7,913 nucleotides of DNA, taken from Planctomycetaceae bacterium. Lineage in GTDB: Bacteria > Planctomycetota > Planctomycetia > Planctomycetales > Planctomycetaceae. Position 1 is the stretch's first letter; each line of letters opens with the position of its first letter. Location: contig CANJZR010000167.1 in the NCBI GenBank assembly GCA_947479075.1, positions 1 to 7,913 of the forward strand. The letters run 5' to 3'. Below, in pieces: positions 1-6,998 of this stretch. A program made the translations under genes and the position numbers. The notes beneath the pieces are model-generated. The model made no database searches and had not been told where the DNA came from. It was given only the letters and a program-made list of their open reading frames with translations.

Positions 1-531
1 GGGCCCGTGAAGGTCCATGATGATCGCATGGAGGGCAACGAACAGGCCGATCTGCGATTTCACGGAGGACCCGACAAGGCCGTGCTGGCCTACTCCGCGG
101 ATCACTATCCAGCTTGGCGTGATCAACTCGCGCTGCCCGAAATGGGTGGGGGCGGGTTCGGCGAAAACTTAACGATCAGCGGGCAAACCGAGGAAAACGT
201 CTGCCTCGGTGACCGTTACGCCATTCACAATGTCATTCTGGAGGTCAGCCAGCCGCGACAACCCTGCTGGAAACTCGCCCGCCGCTGGAGAGTTGTGGAC
301 CTGCCGAAACGCGTAATTATGACCGGTCGATCGGGGTGGTATTTTCGCGTCATCCAGCCGGGAGAGATCACGGCGGGGCAGGAGATCACTCTGCTGTCAC
401 GACCACACGCCGACTGGCCGCTGTCTCGTGTGAATCAGGTCTTCTACACCAGGAGCAGGCACCCCGCCGAGCGTCAGGCTCTGGCCGCAATCCCGGAACT
501 CGCCGAGGCCTGGCGGGGCGATCTGTTATAG
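1..531 (+). CDS. MOSC domain protein, YiiM-like (5' end outside window)
   Basis: This is the C-terminal part of a MOSC protein of the YiiM type. MOSC domains are sulfur-carrier or molybdenum-cofactor-binding folds, and E. coli YiiM is linked to reduction of N-hydroxylated compounds such as 6-hydroxylaminopurine. The frame is open from base 1, so the GTG at 7 is probably an internal valine. By comparison with remembered E. coli YiiM (224 residues), roughly 30 N-terminal residues lie outside the window. Visible signatures are G-N-E-Q-A-D followed by F-H-G-G-P-D-K near positions 34-78, F-G-E-N-L near 157-171, and the S-Q-P-R-Q-P-C-W-K-L segment with its conserved cysteine at 265-267, the expected cofactor or sulfur ligand. 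The last 40 or so residues match the short helical (3-alpha) domain that follows MOSC in YiiM. It is probably a soluble cytoplasmic protein. It converges on the next gene with only 20 bp between the stop codons. The family call is firm; the substrate is unknown. Confidence 0.92.
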   Translation, partial: GPVKVHDDRMEGNEQADLRFHGGPDKAVLAYSADHYPAWRDQLALPEMGGGGFGENLTISGQTEENVCLGDRYAIHNVILEVSQPRQPCWKLARRWRVVDLPKRVIMTGRSGWYFRVIQPGEITAGQEITLLSRPHADWPLSRVNQVFYTRSRHPAERQALAAIPELAEAWRGDLL

Positions 532-551
532 CCTCCCAGGAAGGGGCCATC

Positions 552-2132
552 TCAAGGCTCCAGGGGATCTGGTGCCTGGGCTTCATCCTTTGGCTCACAA
601 CCAGGGGCGTCTGTGGAACTCGGCATATCGAGTTCGGTGGGGCTCGACATCTCGTTGAGTTCAAACTCTTCCAGCAGCGGTGCGAGTTGTTTGCGCACGT
701 CCGGATCAGCAGTGTGAATGGCCAACATCTGAAGCGTTGCCTCGTCATTGCGATCGAGCGTCAGCAGGTAATTCAGAAACTTGAGCGACTCCGGCACACG
801 GCCGATCTGAATGAGTGCTTCCGCATAGTTGCGCACGACTGGAGGGCAGGCGTTCCCGGCTCGTGCGATGTAACGTTCTCCGTGTAAAACGACATCGTGA
901 GGTTTCCCCTCATTCCGGGCCAGGTCCATGCGCAGGCGATGAACGGAAATAAATCGGTCCAGATTCTCAACGCCACTCACCCAGTTGATTGCTTTCGGGC
1001 TAGCCCCCCAGAACTTATCCTCCACTCCGGCCGTGACGCTCAGGTAAAAATCTCTCAGTGGGTTTGGCACCTTCTCCATCAGGTATTTCCGGTATCTGGT
1101 TGCCCGAGACCCAATATCGCCACCCTCACCCGAGTTCGCCAGATGAATGCCCATTGCGTACAGCTGGCCTTTCTCCTGGGGGAACAGCACATTGAGGGTC
1201 TCGCTCAAAGCGACGACTTCACTGAGTGAAAGTCCTGCGTCGATCGATTCCATGTCGATCACATACCACTGCGGTCCGACCCGGACCAACTCATAGCGGA
1301 ATGCATATTCGGAATGATCTCCGATGTGGCAAAAGGCAGTTCGTTCCGTGTCGTCGTTGTATCGTTCCACATGAGCGACGCGAACACGGGCGGAGACGCG
1401 AGCCAGATACTTCAACTCAAAGTGCAATCTGGAACGAGCGAGGATCTCGGGGGGAAGTTGTTCACGGATCCTCAAATGAAGGGTGGGGTGGTAGAACCGG
1501 TTGGTTTGAAGAGTGATCGCCTGACCGTTGGCGGAGAGTGTTTGACCGATGACTTCGGTCATCTTCAGGCAGTCTTCGGGATCCCTCTGCGAGGCGATGA
1601 TGTTCTCAATGGAAAAACCATTGCGAATATCTTTCGTCCGCTCATCGTTACTCTCCCGGGGATGGAGCGATGCCAGTATGAGAGTTCGTTCGTCGGAGGT
1701 CAGTTCGGGTAGTGGCTGGGTTCCCTGTGGAAAGACGGGCACCAGGGGGCGGCGGGGGCGTTGACCAGATGGTTTCGCGGGTTGACTGGCGGGGTGGATC
1801 CGGGGGGGAGTGGGATGAGGGACAGGATTGAAAAACTGGCTCTGCGGACTGCTGGCCTGATGTTTCGTCTGGAATGCAGACAATAGATCCGATTTGGCGA
1901 TCACTTCCGCTTCTTGGATCAGCCAGTACGACGCACCCGCCAACCCGGCCATCATCGACAAGCCGATGAGCAGGAAGATTGCTGTCCCCCAGCCTGATAC
2001 GAGGAATCCCGATTCATCCAATTGCGGAACGCGTGTTACTATTCGCGGTCGCGCCAGCGATTGATTCGCAGGCTGATGTTGCGTGCGGACGGGGATATCC
2101 TGTGGTGCATGATCGTCGGAGGGGGACGTCAT
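552..2132 (-). CDS. Single-pass membrane protein of unknown function, Pro-rich linker and C-terminal TPR-like helices
   Basis: I do not recognise this 526-residue protein as a member of a named family. Residues 1-48 are polar and cytoplasm-like. One hydrophobic segment at about 50-72 (A-I-F-L-L-I-G-L-S-M-M-A-G-L-A-G-A) is a signal anchor. A low-complexity Pro/Gln/Ser/Arg-rich linker follows at about 95-140. Residues 145-345 form a mixed alpha/beta region containing a strand-rich stretch (around 235-300, with W-Y-V-I-D near its end) that could be an NTF2-like or similar accessory domain; this is inference. Residues 420-475 look like a pair of TPR-type helices, and the tail from about 490 is acidic and rich in Ser and Pro. 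The ATG at 2132 is preceded by GAGGAA with a 6-nt spacer, which supports this start. The gene lies 163 bp downstream of the phosphatase gene on the same strand and may share its transcript. The topology suggests a long region outside the cytoplasm tethered to the inner membrane. Confidence 0.85.
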   Translation of the reverse strand: MTSPSDDHAPQDIPVRTQHQPANQSLARPRIVTRVPQLDESGFLVSGWGTAIFLLIGLSMMAGLAGASYWLIQEAEVIAKSDLLSAFQTKHQASSPQSQFFNPVPHPTPPRIHPASQPAKPSGQRPRRPLVPVFPQGTQPLPELTSDERTLILASLHPRESNDERTKDIRNGFSIENIIASQRDPEDCLKMTEVIGQTLSANGQAITLQTNRFYHPTLHLRIREQLPPEILARSRLHFELKYLARVSARVRVAHVERYNDDTERTAFCHIGDHSEYAFRYELVRVGPQWYVIDMESIDAGLSLSEVVALSETLNVLFPQEKGQLYAMGIHLANSGEGGDIGSRATRYRKYLMEKVPNPLRDFYLSVTAGVEDKFWGASPKAINWVSGVENLDRFISVHRLRMDLARNEGKPHDVVLHGERYIARAGNACPPVVRNYAEALIQIGRVPESLKFLNYLLTLDRNDEATLQMLAIHTADPDVRKQLAPLLEEFELNEMSSPTELDMPSSTDAPGCEPKDEAQAPDPLEP

Positions 2133-2295
2133 GGACGGTTCCTCGGGGAATGGCCCCGGTCGACGGGCTGGGGTAAGTCTGTCTGATCGGAATCGATCAC
2201 ATCAGAATATTCAACAGCGGGAAGATCTATCCAAAATATTAACCCGATTTGGGGAAAACTCACCTCCCACAGCGAGGGAATTCATCGGCGTCTGC
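2133..2295. other. Intergenic region between the phosphatase and membrane-protein genes
   Basis: This 163-bp gap separates two minus-strand genes. It contains a 6-bp perfect hairpin, TGATCG/CGATCA with loop GAAT (2184-2199), an 8-bp palindrome GAATATTC (2205-2212), and an A+T-rich patch around 2228-2260. The patch is the most likely place for a separate promoter for the membrane-protein gene, but I could not find a convincing pair of promoter hexamers. No T-run follows the hairpin on either strand, so it is not a clear intrinsic terminator. Confidence 0.35.
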
Positions 2296-3108
2296 CTACC
2301 ACAGATCGAACCAGCCCGATTTCTGTTTTGGCGGGGTGGCCTTCTGACGGCGAACATCTGACGCGGAATAACTTGCCGCACCCGACGTGATCACCCGACC
2401 TTCGGGGAGCAGCACGCAGCTGAGGTCGCCGTGAAAGCCACCGGTCGTGTCGATCAGGATTTTCCGGGAGGAGAACTGCACCTGGGGGACCTGTACGTGT
2501 CCGGAGACAACAACCTGCGGGCAGTCTTCCGGTGGGGCGGCGTGAACCAGACTCTTGGAGCACAACCACTCCGGGCGGTTCAGCGAGAAGTCCCGCTCCC
2601 GCAGGATCGATCGCTGCACCTTATAGGGTTGGTTCGGGCTGAGACCCGCATGCACAAAGAGAAAGTCGGGATGCTCGACGCACCACGGCACATCCGACAG
2701 AAACTGCTGGTGCTCATCCGGTATCTTGTTCTTCAAGTCATCCAGGTCACCAAACTGGGCTCCGTAACTTTCGAATGTCTGCTCGGATCCGTAGTGTGCG
2801 ATCCAGCGCTGGTCCCAGTCGGAATAGCTGGGGGTGTTGACGAGCTTGATGGCGGCTGCCATCGCCAGCTCATGGTTCCCGGCGATCGCCGTGGTCCGCT
2901 CATGCTGCTTTTGCAGCTGGACCATCATCTCGACTGCCGAACATGGATCGGGACCGCGATCGACCAGATCTCCAATGAAGACGATCCATCGCTCCTGATA
3001 GTCGGGCAGGGCCTGCAGCTTCTTCAGAACAACACTGAGTTTGTCTGTCTGGCCGTGAACGTCGCCGATGACTGCCACAGGGCCGTCGATCGATGTGAAC
3101 AATCTCAT
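2296..3108 (-). CDS. PPP-type metallophosphoesterase (calcineurin-like)
   Basis: This 270-residue protein carries the complete metal-binding signature of the PPP serine/threonine phosphatase and ApaH-like superfamily. The motifs are G-D-V-H-G at residues 15-19, G-D-L-V-D-R-G at 46-52, G-N-H-E at 77-80, F-V-H-A-G at 151-155 and S-G-H at 202-204. Such enzymes bind two metal ions and hydrolyse phosphoesters; substrates in the group include phosphoproteins and diadenosine polyphosphates, and the sequence alone does not choose between them. The length is normal for bacterial members, there is no signal peptide, and it should be cytosolic. All catalytic motifs are present. The ATG at 3108 has only a weak purine-rich stretch (GGGATGGA) just upstream. 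The gene is divergent from the propeller gene and precedes the membrane-protein gene on the same strand. Confidence 0.93.
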   Translation of the reverse strand: MRLFTSIDGPVAVIGDVHGQTDKLSVVLKKLQALPDYQERWIVFIGDLVDRGPDPCSAVEMMVQLQKQHERTTAIAGNHELAMAAAIKLVNTPSYSDWDQRWIAHYGSEQTFESYGAQFGDLDDLKNKIPDEHQQFLSDVPWCVEHPDFLFVHAGLSPNQPYKVQRSILRERDFSLNRPEWLCSKSLVHAAPPEDCPQVVVSGHVQVPQVQFSSRKILIDTTGGFHGDLSCVLLPEGRVITSGAASYSASDVRRQKATPPKQKSGWFDLW

Positions 3109-3160
3109 GAAAATCCATCCCGAGCCGGGTCAGTGGCTCCGTGACCGAGCTGGGGCCACG

Positions 3161-3203
3161 TTGTCGATTGGGGATCATAGGAACGATCCCCAATCGAGGA
3201 CAA
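3161..3203. repeat. Perfect 13-bp inverted repeat between divergent genes
   Basis: TCGATTGGGGATC at 3164-3176 is matched exactly by its reverse complement at 3185-3197, with an 8-nt loop at 3177-3184. A further TTG/CAA pairing (3161-3163 with 3201-3203) extends the stem past a 3-nt bulge. It lies 53 bp upstream of the phosphatase start and 117 bp upstream of the propeller start. Neither strand has a T-run after the stem, and the site is upstream of both genes, so an intrinsic terminator is unlikely. It may be an operator for a dimeric regulator, a structured 5' leader, or a copy of a dispersed palindrome. The repeat is seen directly; the role is inference. Confidence 0.75.
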
Positions 3204-3249
3204 GGCGGTTCGTTTCGAGTACGATTTCTGGCATTGATGATTTGGAATG

Positions 3250-3289
3250 TGTGCCTGGATGCACAAAGGCGACTCGGCTCTGAGGCCGA
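3250..3289 (+). other. Two small hairpins in the propeller gene's probable leader
   Basis: TGTGC (3250-3254) pairs with GCACA (3261-3265) across a 6-nt loop. TCGGC (3274-3278) pairs with GCCGA (3285-3289) across another 6-nt loop. Both lie 30-75 bp before the propeller start, in what is probably the 5' untranslated leader. Five-bp stems are common by chance, so this is a minor structural note rather than a claimed regulatory element. Confidence 0.25.
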
Positions 3290-3320
3290 TTCATCGATCG
3301 ACTTTTGAGAAGGCTCCGTG

Positions 3321-4613
3321 ATGGTTCGATTCGGGTATCTGCTCGTTGTGGCTGTGTGGGTGGGGCTGATTGGAGAGGTGTCCCACGCCCAGGAAAAAGG
3401 GATCGCTGATTTTCCGAAACTCAACGGAAAAAACGACTGGCCCTGGTGGCGTGGACCTTCACGAAATGGGATTGCCTCGGAGACGTCCGTCCCGACCAAG
3501 TTTGGCGATGGGGAGAACATGGCCTGGAAGGCCAAGGTGCCTGGGCGTGGTCACTCCTCGCCGACCGTGGTGGGTGACCGCATCTATCTGACCACCGCTT
3601 TCAAAGAGGACGAGCGGCATTGTGTCGTGGCTTTTGATCGCCAGACGGGGCAGGAGGTTTGGCAGGTCGAAGTGAATCAAGGTGCGTTTCCAGAGAAGAA
3701 TCACGCGAAGAACACCGAGGCGACCCCGACCATCGCCAGTGACGGAGAGCGTCTGTTTGTGACGTTCTACCACCACAATCAGGTGGAGCTGATTACACTC
3801 GATTTCGATGGCAAGGTGCTGTGGCGAAAGAAGGTGGCCGACTTCCACCCCAAGATGTACGAATACGGGTACGCCCCTTCGCCGGTCATCTATCGGGGGA
3901 ACGTGATCGTCGCGTCGGAGTACGATGGCGACAGCTTTGTCACAGCTCTCGATCGTGTCTCGGGCAAGAAGGCCTGGCAAACCAAGCGATTGTCCTCCAT
4001 CTCCTTCTCAACTCCCGTGATTGCAAAGGTGGCGGGCAAGGACCAGATGCTGATGAGCGGTCAGCAGTTCGTGACCTCCTGGAATCCGGTCAACGGGAAA
4101 CCGAACTGGGCGGTGCCGGGGACGACCTATGCGACCTGTGGCACGATGGTCTGGGAAGGCGACATCGTCTTTGCCAGCGGCGGCTTCCCCAAGGCAGAGA
4201 CAATTGCCGTGAAGGCGGATGGGTCAAAAAAGGTCCTCTGGACGAACAATCAAAAGTGTTACGAGCAGTCCATGATTGTTCACGACGGTTATCTCTATGC
4301 CTTGAACGACAGCGGGGTCATGTACTGCTGGCATGGAGAGAGTGGCGAAGAAAAGTGGAAGCATCGCCTTTCCGGCCCCGTCAGTGCGTCGCCCGTACTG
4401 GCAGGGGGGAACATCTACTGGGCCAATGAGGCGGGCACGATGTATGTCTTCCAGCCGACGCCCGAGAAGTTCGACCTCGTGGCCGAAAATAAAGTGGGCA
4501 GTTCCGCCTTTGCCAGCCCCGCCATCTGCGGTGGTCAGATTTTCCTCCGCGTGGGTGAAGGGGATGGGCCGGACTATCAGGAATGGCTCTACTGCTTCGC
4601 TGAGAGAAAGTAG
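3321..4613 (+). CDS. Secreted PQQ-like beta-propeller repeat protein
   Basis: This 430-residue exported protein belongs to the pyrrolo-quinoline-quinone-like (BamB/quinoprotein-type) beta-propeller families. Residues 1-23 form a Sec signal peptide: V-R at the start, a hydrophobic core L-L-V-V-A-V-W-V-G-L-I-G, and a likely cut after S-H-A before Gln24. The mature protein opens with N-D-W-P-W-W-R-G-P, a hallmark of the planctomycete family. About eight repeats follow, each with strands like S-P-T-V-V-G-D-R-I-Y and a closing aspartate/glycine turn and tryptophan such as T-G-Q-E-V-W. No separate dehydrogenase domain or cytochrome c C-x-x-C-H motif is present, so a scaffolding or substrate-binding role is as likely as catalysis. 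I chose the ATG at 3321 because AAGG at 3310-3313 lies 7 nt before it; the adjacent GTG at 3318 would add one residue. It is the first of two co-oriented genes. Confidence 0.93.
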   Translation: MVRFGYLLVVAVWVGLIGEVSHAQEKGIADFPKLNGKNDWPWWRGPSRNGIASETSVPTKFGDGENMAWKAKVPGRGHSSPTVVGDRIYLTTAFKEDERHCVVAFDRQTGQEVWQVEVNQGAFPEKNHAKNTEATPTIASDGERLFVTFYHHNQVELITLDFDGKVLWRKKVADFHPKMYEYGYAPSPVIYRGNVIVASEYDGDSFVTALDRVSGKKAWQTKRLSSISFSTPVIAKVAGKDQMLMSGQQFVTSWNPVNGKPNWAVPGTTYATCGTMVWEGDIVFASGGFPKAETIAVKADGSKKVLWTNNQKCYEQSMIVHDGYLYALNDSGVMYCWHGESGEEKWKHRLSGPVSASPVLAGGNIYWANEAGTMYVFQPTPEKFDLVAENKVGSSAFASPAICGGQIFLRVGEGDGPDYQEWLYCFAERK

Positions 4614-4661
4614 CATGCCGGGAGATTTTCTGTCTCCTTGAGCGTATTGTCGCAGGACAGG

Positions 4662-4679
4662 ACAGACATTCTTGTCTGT
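4662..4679. repeat. 7-bp palindrome with 4-nt loop between the propeller and TIM-barrel genes
   Basis: ACAGACA (4662-4668) and TGTCTGT (4673-4679) are exact reverse complements around the loop TTCT. The stem is preceded by another GGACA (4655-4659), giving a repeated look on the left side. No T-run follows, so it is not a classical rho-independent terminator, although it could weaken read-through or protect an upstream mRNA end. A second weaker stem, GGAGA/TCTCC (4621-4625 with 4633-4637), lies just after the propeller stop codon. The motif looks like the compact dispersed palindromes found between genes in many bacterial genomes, but this window holds only one copy. Confidence 0.6.
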
Positions 4680-4721
4680 TCGAACCAGGTTCTGTTGCAC
4701 GAACAATGGCGAAGGTAACCA

Positions 4722-5612
4722 ATGACTCCCAGCTTGTTCTCAGTGAGCTACGCCGGTTTCTGGGGCCAGTCGGCGCTCAGTTTGACGGACTTCATCGCGC
4801 GAGCCGGACAGCTGGGGTTTCGGTCGGTAATGATCGCGGGGAAGCGTCCGCATCTGTCGCCGCTCGATGCCTCGCCGGAGCTGGTTCATCAGGTGAAGGA
4901 AGCCCTGGACCAGGCCAAAGTTCGCTGTGATGTGATCGCCGGGTACACCAATCTGTCGCAGCCCAGCGGTGTGGGAAGCGAAGTGCCGCACCTGGAGTTT
5001 CAGATTGCGTATATCGAGTCGTTGTGCCGGATCGCTGCGCAAGTTGGTGCGAAGATCGTACGGATCTTTACGTCATATGACGTGGCGGGGCAGGACTCCC
5101 AGGCCCAGTGGACCCGCTGTGTGAAATCGATCCGCGAGATGTGTGATCGAGCTGTGGCGCATCGCGTGACGATCGCGATCCAGAACCATCACGACATCGC
5201 GCTGCATACCGATGCACTGCTGGAGCTGTTGTCCGATATCGATCGTCCGAACTGTAAGCTCGGGTTTGACGCGTGGTCACCGGCATTGCGTGGTGAGGCA
5301 CTCTATGACGCGGCGAAGAAGGCTGCGCCGCACACTGTCCTGACGACGAATGCCGACTACATTCGCGTGCCACGTCATCTGTACCGTCCGGAACTGGTGA
5401 ACTACGAACCGGTATCTCCCGATTGGGTGAGAGCTGTGCCGTTCGGAACCGGCTTCATCGATTACGCCGCGTTTTTTCAGGGCTTGCGCGATGGTGGGTT
5501 TGACGGAATCGCCGCTTACGAAATCTGTTCGCCGATCCGCGGCGGTGGGCAGGCGGAGAACCTCGACCGGTGTGCGCAGACGTATCTCGATTGGATTAGC
5601 GCGAGGAAGTAG
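4722..5612 (+). CDS. Xylose-isomerase-like TIM-barrel protein (sugar phosphate isomerase/epimerase family)
   Basis: This 296-residue protein fits the AP-endonuclease-2/xylose-isomerase-like TIM-barrel superfamily, which includes sugar epimerases and isomerases that use one divalent metal. The barrel begins at S-V-S-Y-A-G-F and proceeds through F-R-S-V-M-I-A, V-R-C-D-V-I-A-G-Y, A-K-I-V-R-I-F and V-T-I-A-I-Q-N-H-H-D. At the positions of the usual Glu, Asp, His and Glu metal ligands I read Gln154 (Q-N-H-H-D), Asp183 (F-D-A-W), Asn210 (T-T-N-A-D-Y) and Glu267 (A-Y-E-I). Two of four therefore differ, which may be a subfamily trait. There is no signal peptide, so it is probably cytoplasmic. GAAGG just upstream (AAGG at 4712-4715, 6-nt spacer) supports the ATG at 4722. 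It follows the propeller gene by 108 bp on the same strand and may act on a related sugar substrate; that link is inference. Confidence 0.92.
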   Translation: MTPSLFSVSYAGFWGQSALSLTDFIARAGQLGFRSVMIAGKRPHLSPLDASPELVHQVKEALDQAKVRCDVIAGYTNLSQPSGVGSEVPHLEFQIAYIESLCRIAAQVGAKIVRIFTSYDVAGQDSQAQWTRCVKSIREMCDRAVAHRVTIAIQNHHDIALHTDALLELLSDIDRPNCKLGFDAWSPALRGEALYDAAKKAAPHTVLTTNADYIRVPRHLYRPELVNYEPVSPDWVRAVPFGTGFIDYAAFFQGLRDGGFDGIAAYEICSPIRGGGQAENLDRCAQTYLDWISARK

Positions 5613-5651
5613 GACGACGCTGGCTTGGCGACTGGACGCCCTATTCACGAT
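5613..5651. other. Short convergent gap
   Basis: Only 39 bp separate the stop codons of the TIM-barrel and M24 genes, which converge. A 4-bp stem GGCG/CGCC (5627-5630 with 5637-5640) is present without a T-run on either strand. I see no clear terminator here. Confidence 0.25.
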
Positions 5652-6848
5652 TCAGTCCAGGCACCATTCGGTCGCGGCGGATGACTCGCGATTAAGAATC
5701 GCCGGACGTTCGATGGTGACGCCTTTGATCTGAATCTTGATCATCGGCCAGACTTCACAGGGAGTAATGAGTTCCGTCCGGTCCTTGTGGATCAGGATCG
5801 TGTCACCCGTGGCGGCGAAGCGGACGCTGGGGTGCCAGTGGACAACCTGCCCATCGCTGAACTTCGCGTTCGTATTCGGCATGACTGACATGCCGCTTAA
5901 GTCGTAGCCCATCGTTTCGGCTTGCTCGGCCAGTCGCCACTCGTCGGGGACACCGAATTTTTCATAGATGCGCTGGAGCCGTTTCCAGGTTTCCGTGACT
6001 TCCCACCCCGCCTGGGAAAAATACATTCCCGTCGCCTGGAGCAGTGTGGCAACCTGGTGCGTATCGATCATGTCTTTGGGGGGAGTGCCAAAGCAGACGG
6101 TTCGCGTACAACCCGCGTGCAGGCCAGCCATCCTCCCCACTGCTGAAATCACGCAGTGACGTTCAACCTTGTCCATCCCGTAGGCCCAGTGGCGGTAGCG
6201 AGCCCCCTGGCCGTCGGCCTGGACCTGGATACGCACGGGCGTGATTTGATGCTTGATCAGGCGGTGCGAGATTTCCCCAGCGATCTCCGCTTCGCTCAGT
6301 CCTCGCTTCAGGTTGCGGGCGGCAGCCTCAATGGCGTGTGACACCCAGCGTCCGAGAGCCCGCAGCTGAATTGCTTCCTTCGCCGTGACTGTCCGGCGAA
6401 AGTCTGCCAGCTCGTTCGACAGGTTGGGAAGGCCGAGAACACCTGTATCGCTCCCGACGTTCCGACCTCGGACGAGATCGGCAATCAGCACGTCGCGAGG
6501 CTCAGTCCAAGGCCGTTCTTTGACCTGAAATCCCAGTCCCGGAACTTCCCGGTCGAACAATTGTCCGCTGTCGACGACGTTACACAGAACCACGCGGGCG
6601 TCGCGTGTAATGAACAAGGTGGCTGTGGTTTCGCTGGTTCCAAACCTGAGACAGTTTCCGCCATGGGTGAGCCAGGCAAAGTTTTCAGGGCGTTCGAGTA
6701 CCAGAGCGTCGAGTTGTTTGAGCTGAAGGTATTCGGCCAGCAGTTTGTGCTTGCGTTCGACTTCCTGATATCGGTCGAGATCGGGCAGACGGATTTCGCC
6801 TGACGACATCGGGTGATACGGAGGAAGCGTGGAAACCGACATCCACAT
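5652..6848 (-). CDS. M24 (aminopeptidase P/creatinase fold) protein, metal ligands apparently lost
   Basis: This 398-residue protein has the two-domain layout of prolidase, aminopeptidase P and creatinase. A creatinase-N-like domain spans about 27-155 (D-A-L-V-L at 47-51, N-F-A-W-L-T at 56-61), and a pita-bread domain spans about 156-385. Active M24 peptidases bind two metals through Asp, Asp, His, Glu and Glu. By manual motif alignment, V-I-S-A-V-G-R-M-A-G-L-H-A-G-C-T-R-T (233-250) has Ser235 and Gly246 in place of the two Asp. The G-H-G motif reads G-Y-D (Tyr315), the E-P-G glutamate reads H-W-H-P (His339), and the last E-D reads G-D (Gly348). It may therefore be a non-peptidase, as creatinase is, or a pseudoenzyme. 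The start is uncertain: ATGs at residues 1, 3 and 14 are possible and none has a strong Shine-Dalgarno; conserved sequence begins only after residue 14. No signal peptide is visible. Confidence 0.87.
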   Translation of the reverse strand: MWMSVSTLPPYHPMSSGEIRLPDLDRYQEVERKHKLLAEYLQLKQLDALVLERPENFAWLTHGGNCLRFGTSETTATLFITRDARVVLCNVVDSGQLFDREVPGLGFQVKERPWTEPRDVLIADLVRGRNVGSDTGVLGLPNLSNELADFRRTVTAKEAIQLRALGRWVSHAIEAAARNLKRGLSEAEIAGEISHRLIKHQITPVRIQVQADGQGARYRHWAYGMDKVERHCVISAVGRMAGLHAGCTRTVCFGTPPKDMIDTHQVATLLQATGMYFSQAGWEVTETWKRLQRIYEKFGVPDEWRLAEQAETMGYDLSGMSVMPNTNAKFSDGQVVHWHPSVRFAATGDTILIHKDRTELITPCEVWPMIKIQIKGVTIERPAILNRESSAATEWCLD

Positions 6849-6879
6849 AATCCCGGGGAAGGGAGATGATGTTCAACGA

Positions 6880-6942
6880 GGAGAGTCTGGCAGACCGCCA
6901 GTGGACAGATTCTCCAGACCAGTCAGGCGAACTCGTCGCCTG
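6880..6942. other. Cluster of inverted repeats in the divergent region before the M24 and 166-residue genes
   Basis: The strongest element is CAGGCGA (6924-6930) paired with TCGCCTG (6936-6942) around a 5-nt loop. Left of it, CTGGC (6887-6891) pairs with GCCAG (6897-6901), GTCTGG (6885-6890) can instead pair with CCAGAC (6914-6919), and GGAGA (6880-6884) with TCTCC (6911-6915). The alternatives are mutually exclusive in part. On the minus strand this segment would be in the 5' leader or promoter of the M24 gene, 32-94 bp before its start. The pairings are seen directly; a regulatory role is unproven. Confidence 0.45.
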
Positions 6943-6968
6943 GAAGAATTGTATCGCTCCGACTCAGC

Positions 6969-6998
6969 TTACCAAACCGGGAGTCACAAACGTAGAAT
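6969..6998 (+). promoter_or_regulatory. Candidate sigma-70-type promoter for the 166-residue gene
   Basis: TTACCA (6969-6974) and TAGAAT (6993-6998) are separated by 18 bp. They match four of six and five of six bases of the -35 and -10 consensus and end 42 bp before the GTG start at 7041. The downstream gene has a good ribosome binding site, so the arrangement is coherent, but planctomycete promoters are not well defined and such pairs occur by chance. Confidence 0.3.

Noticed and set aside
336..887. A 183-codon plus-strand reading frame overlapping the MOSC gene end and the membrane-protein gene.
   Set aside because: It lies across two genes supported by domains or topology, has no recognisable features and has the composition of an antisense shadow.
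2431..3144. A 237-codon plus-strand frame opposite the phosphatase.
   Set aside because: The minus strand carries every PPP phosphatase motif in order; the long opposite frame is a by-product of its codon use.
3161..3203. Intrinsic terminator.
   Set aside because: The stem is strong, but it is upstream of both flanking genes and neither strand has a following T-run.
2900..3535. A 211-codon minus-strand frame across the divergent intergenic region.
   Set aside because: It overlaps the starts of both the phosphatase and the propeller genes, is low-complexity (Arg/Ser/Pro-rich) and would span the inverted repeat.
3821..4429. A 202-codon plus-strand frame inside the propeller gene.
   Set aside because: The propeller repeats in the other frame are unambiguous; this one is Arg/Gly-rich without domain signals.
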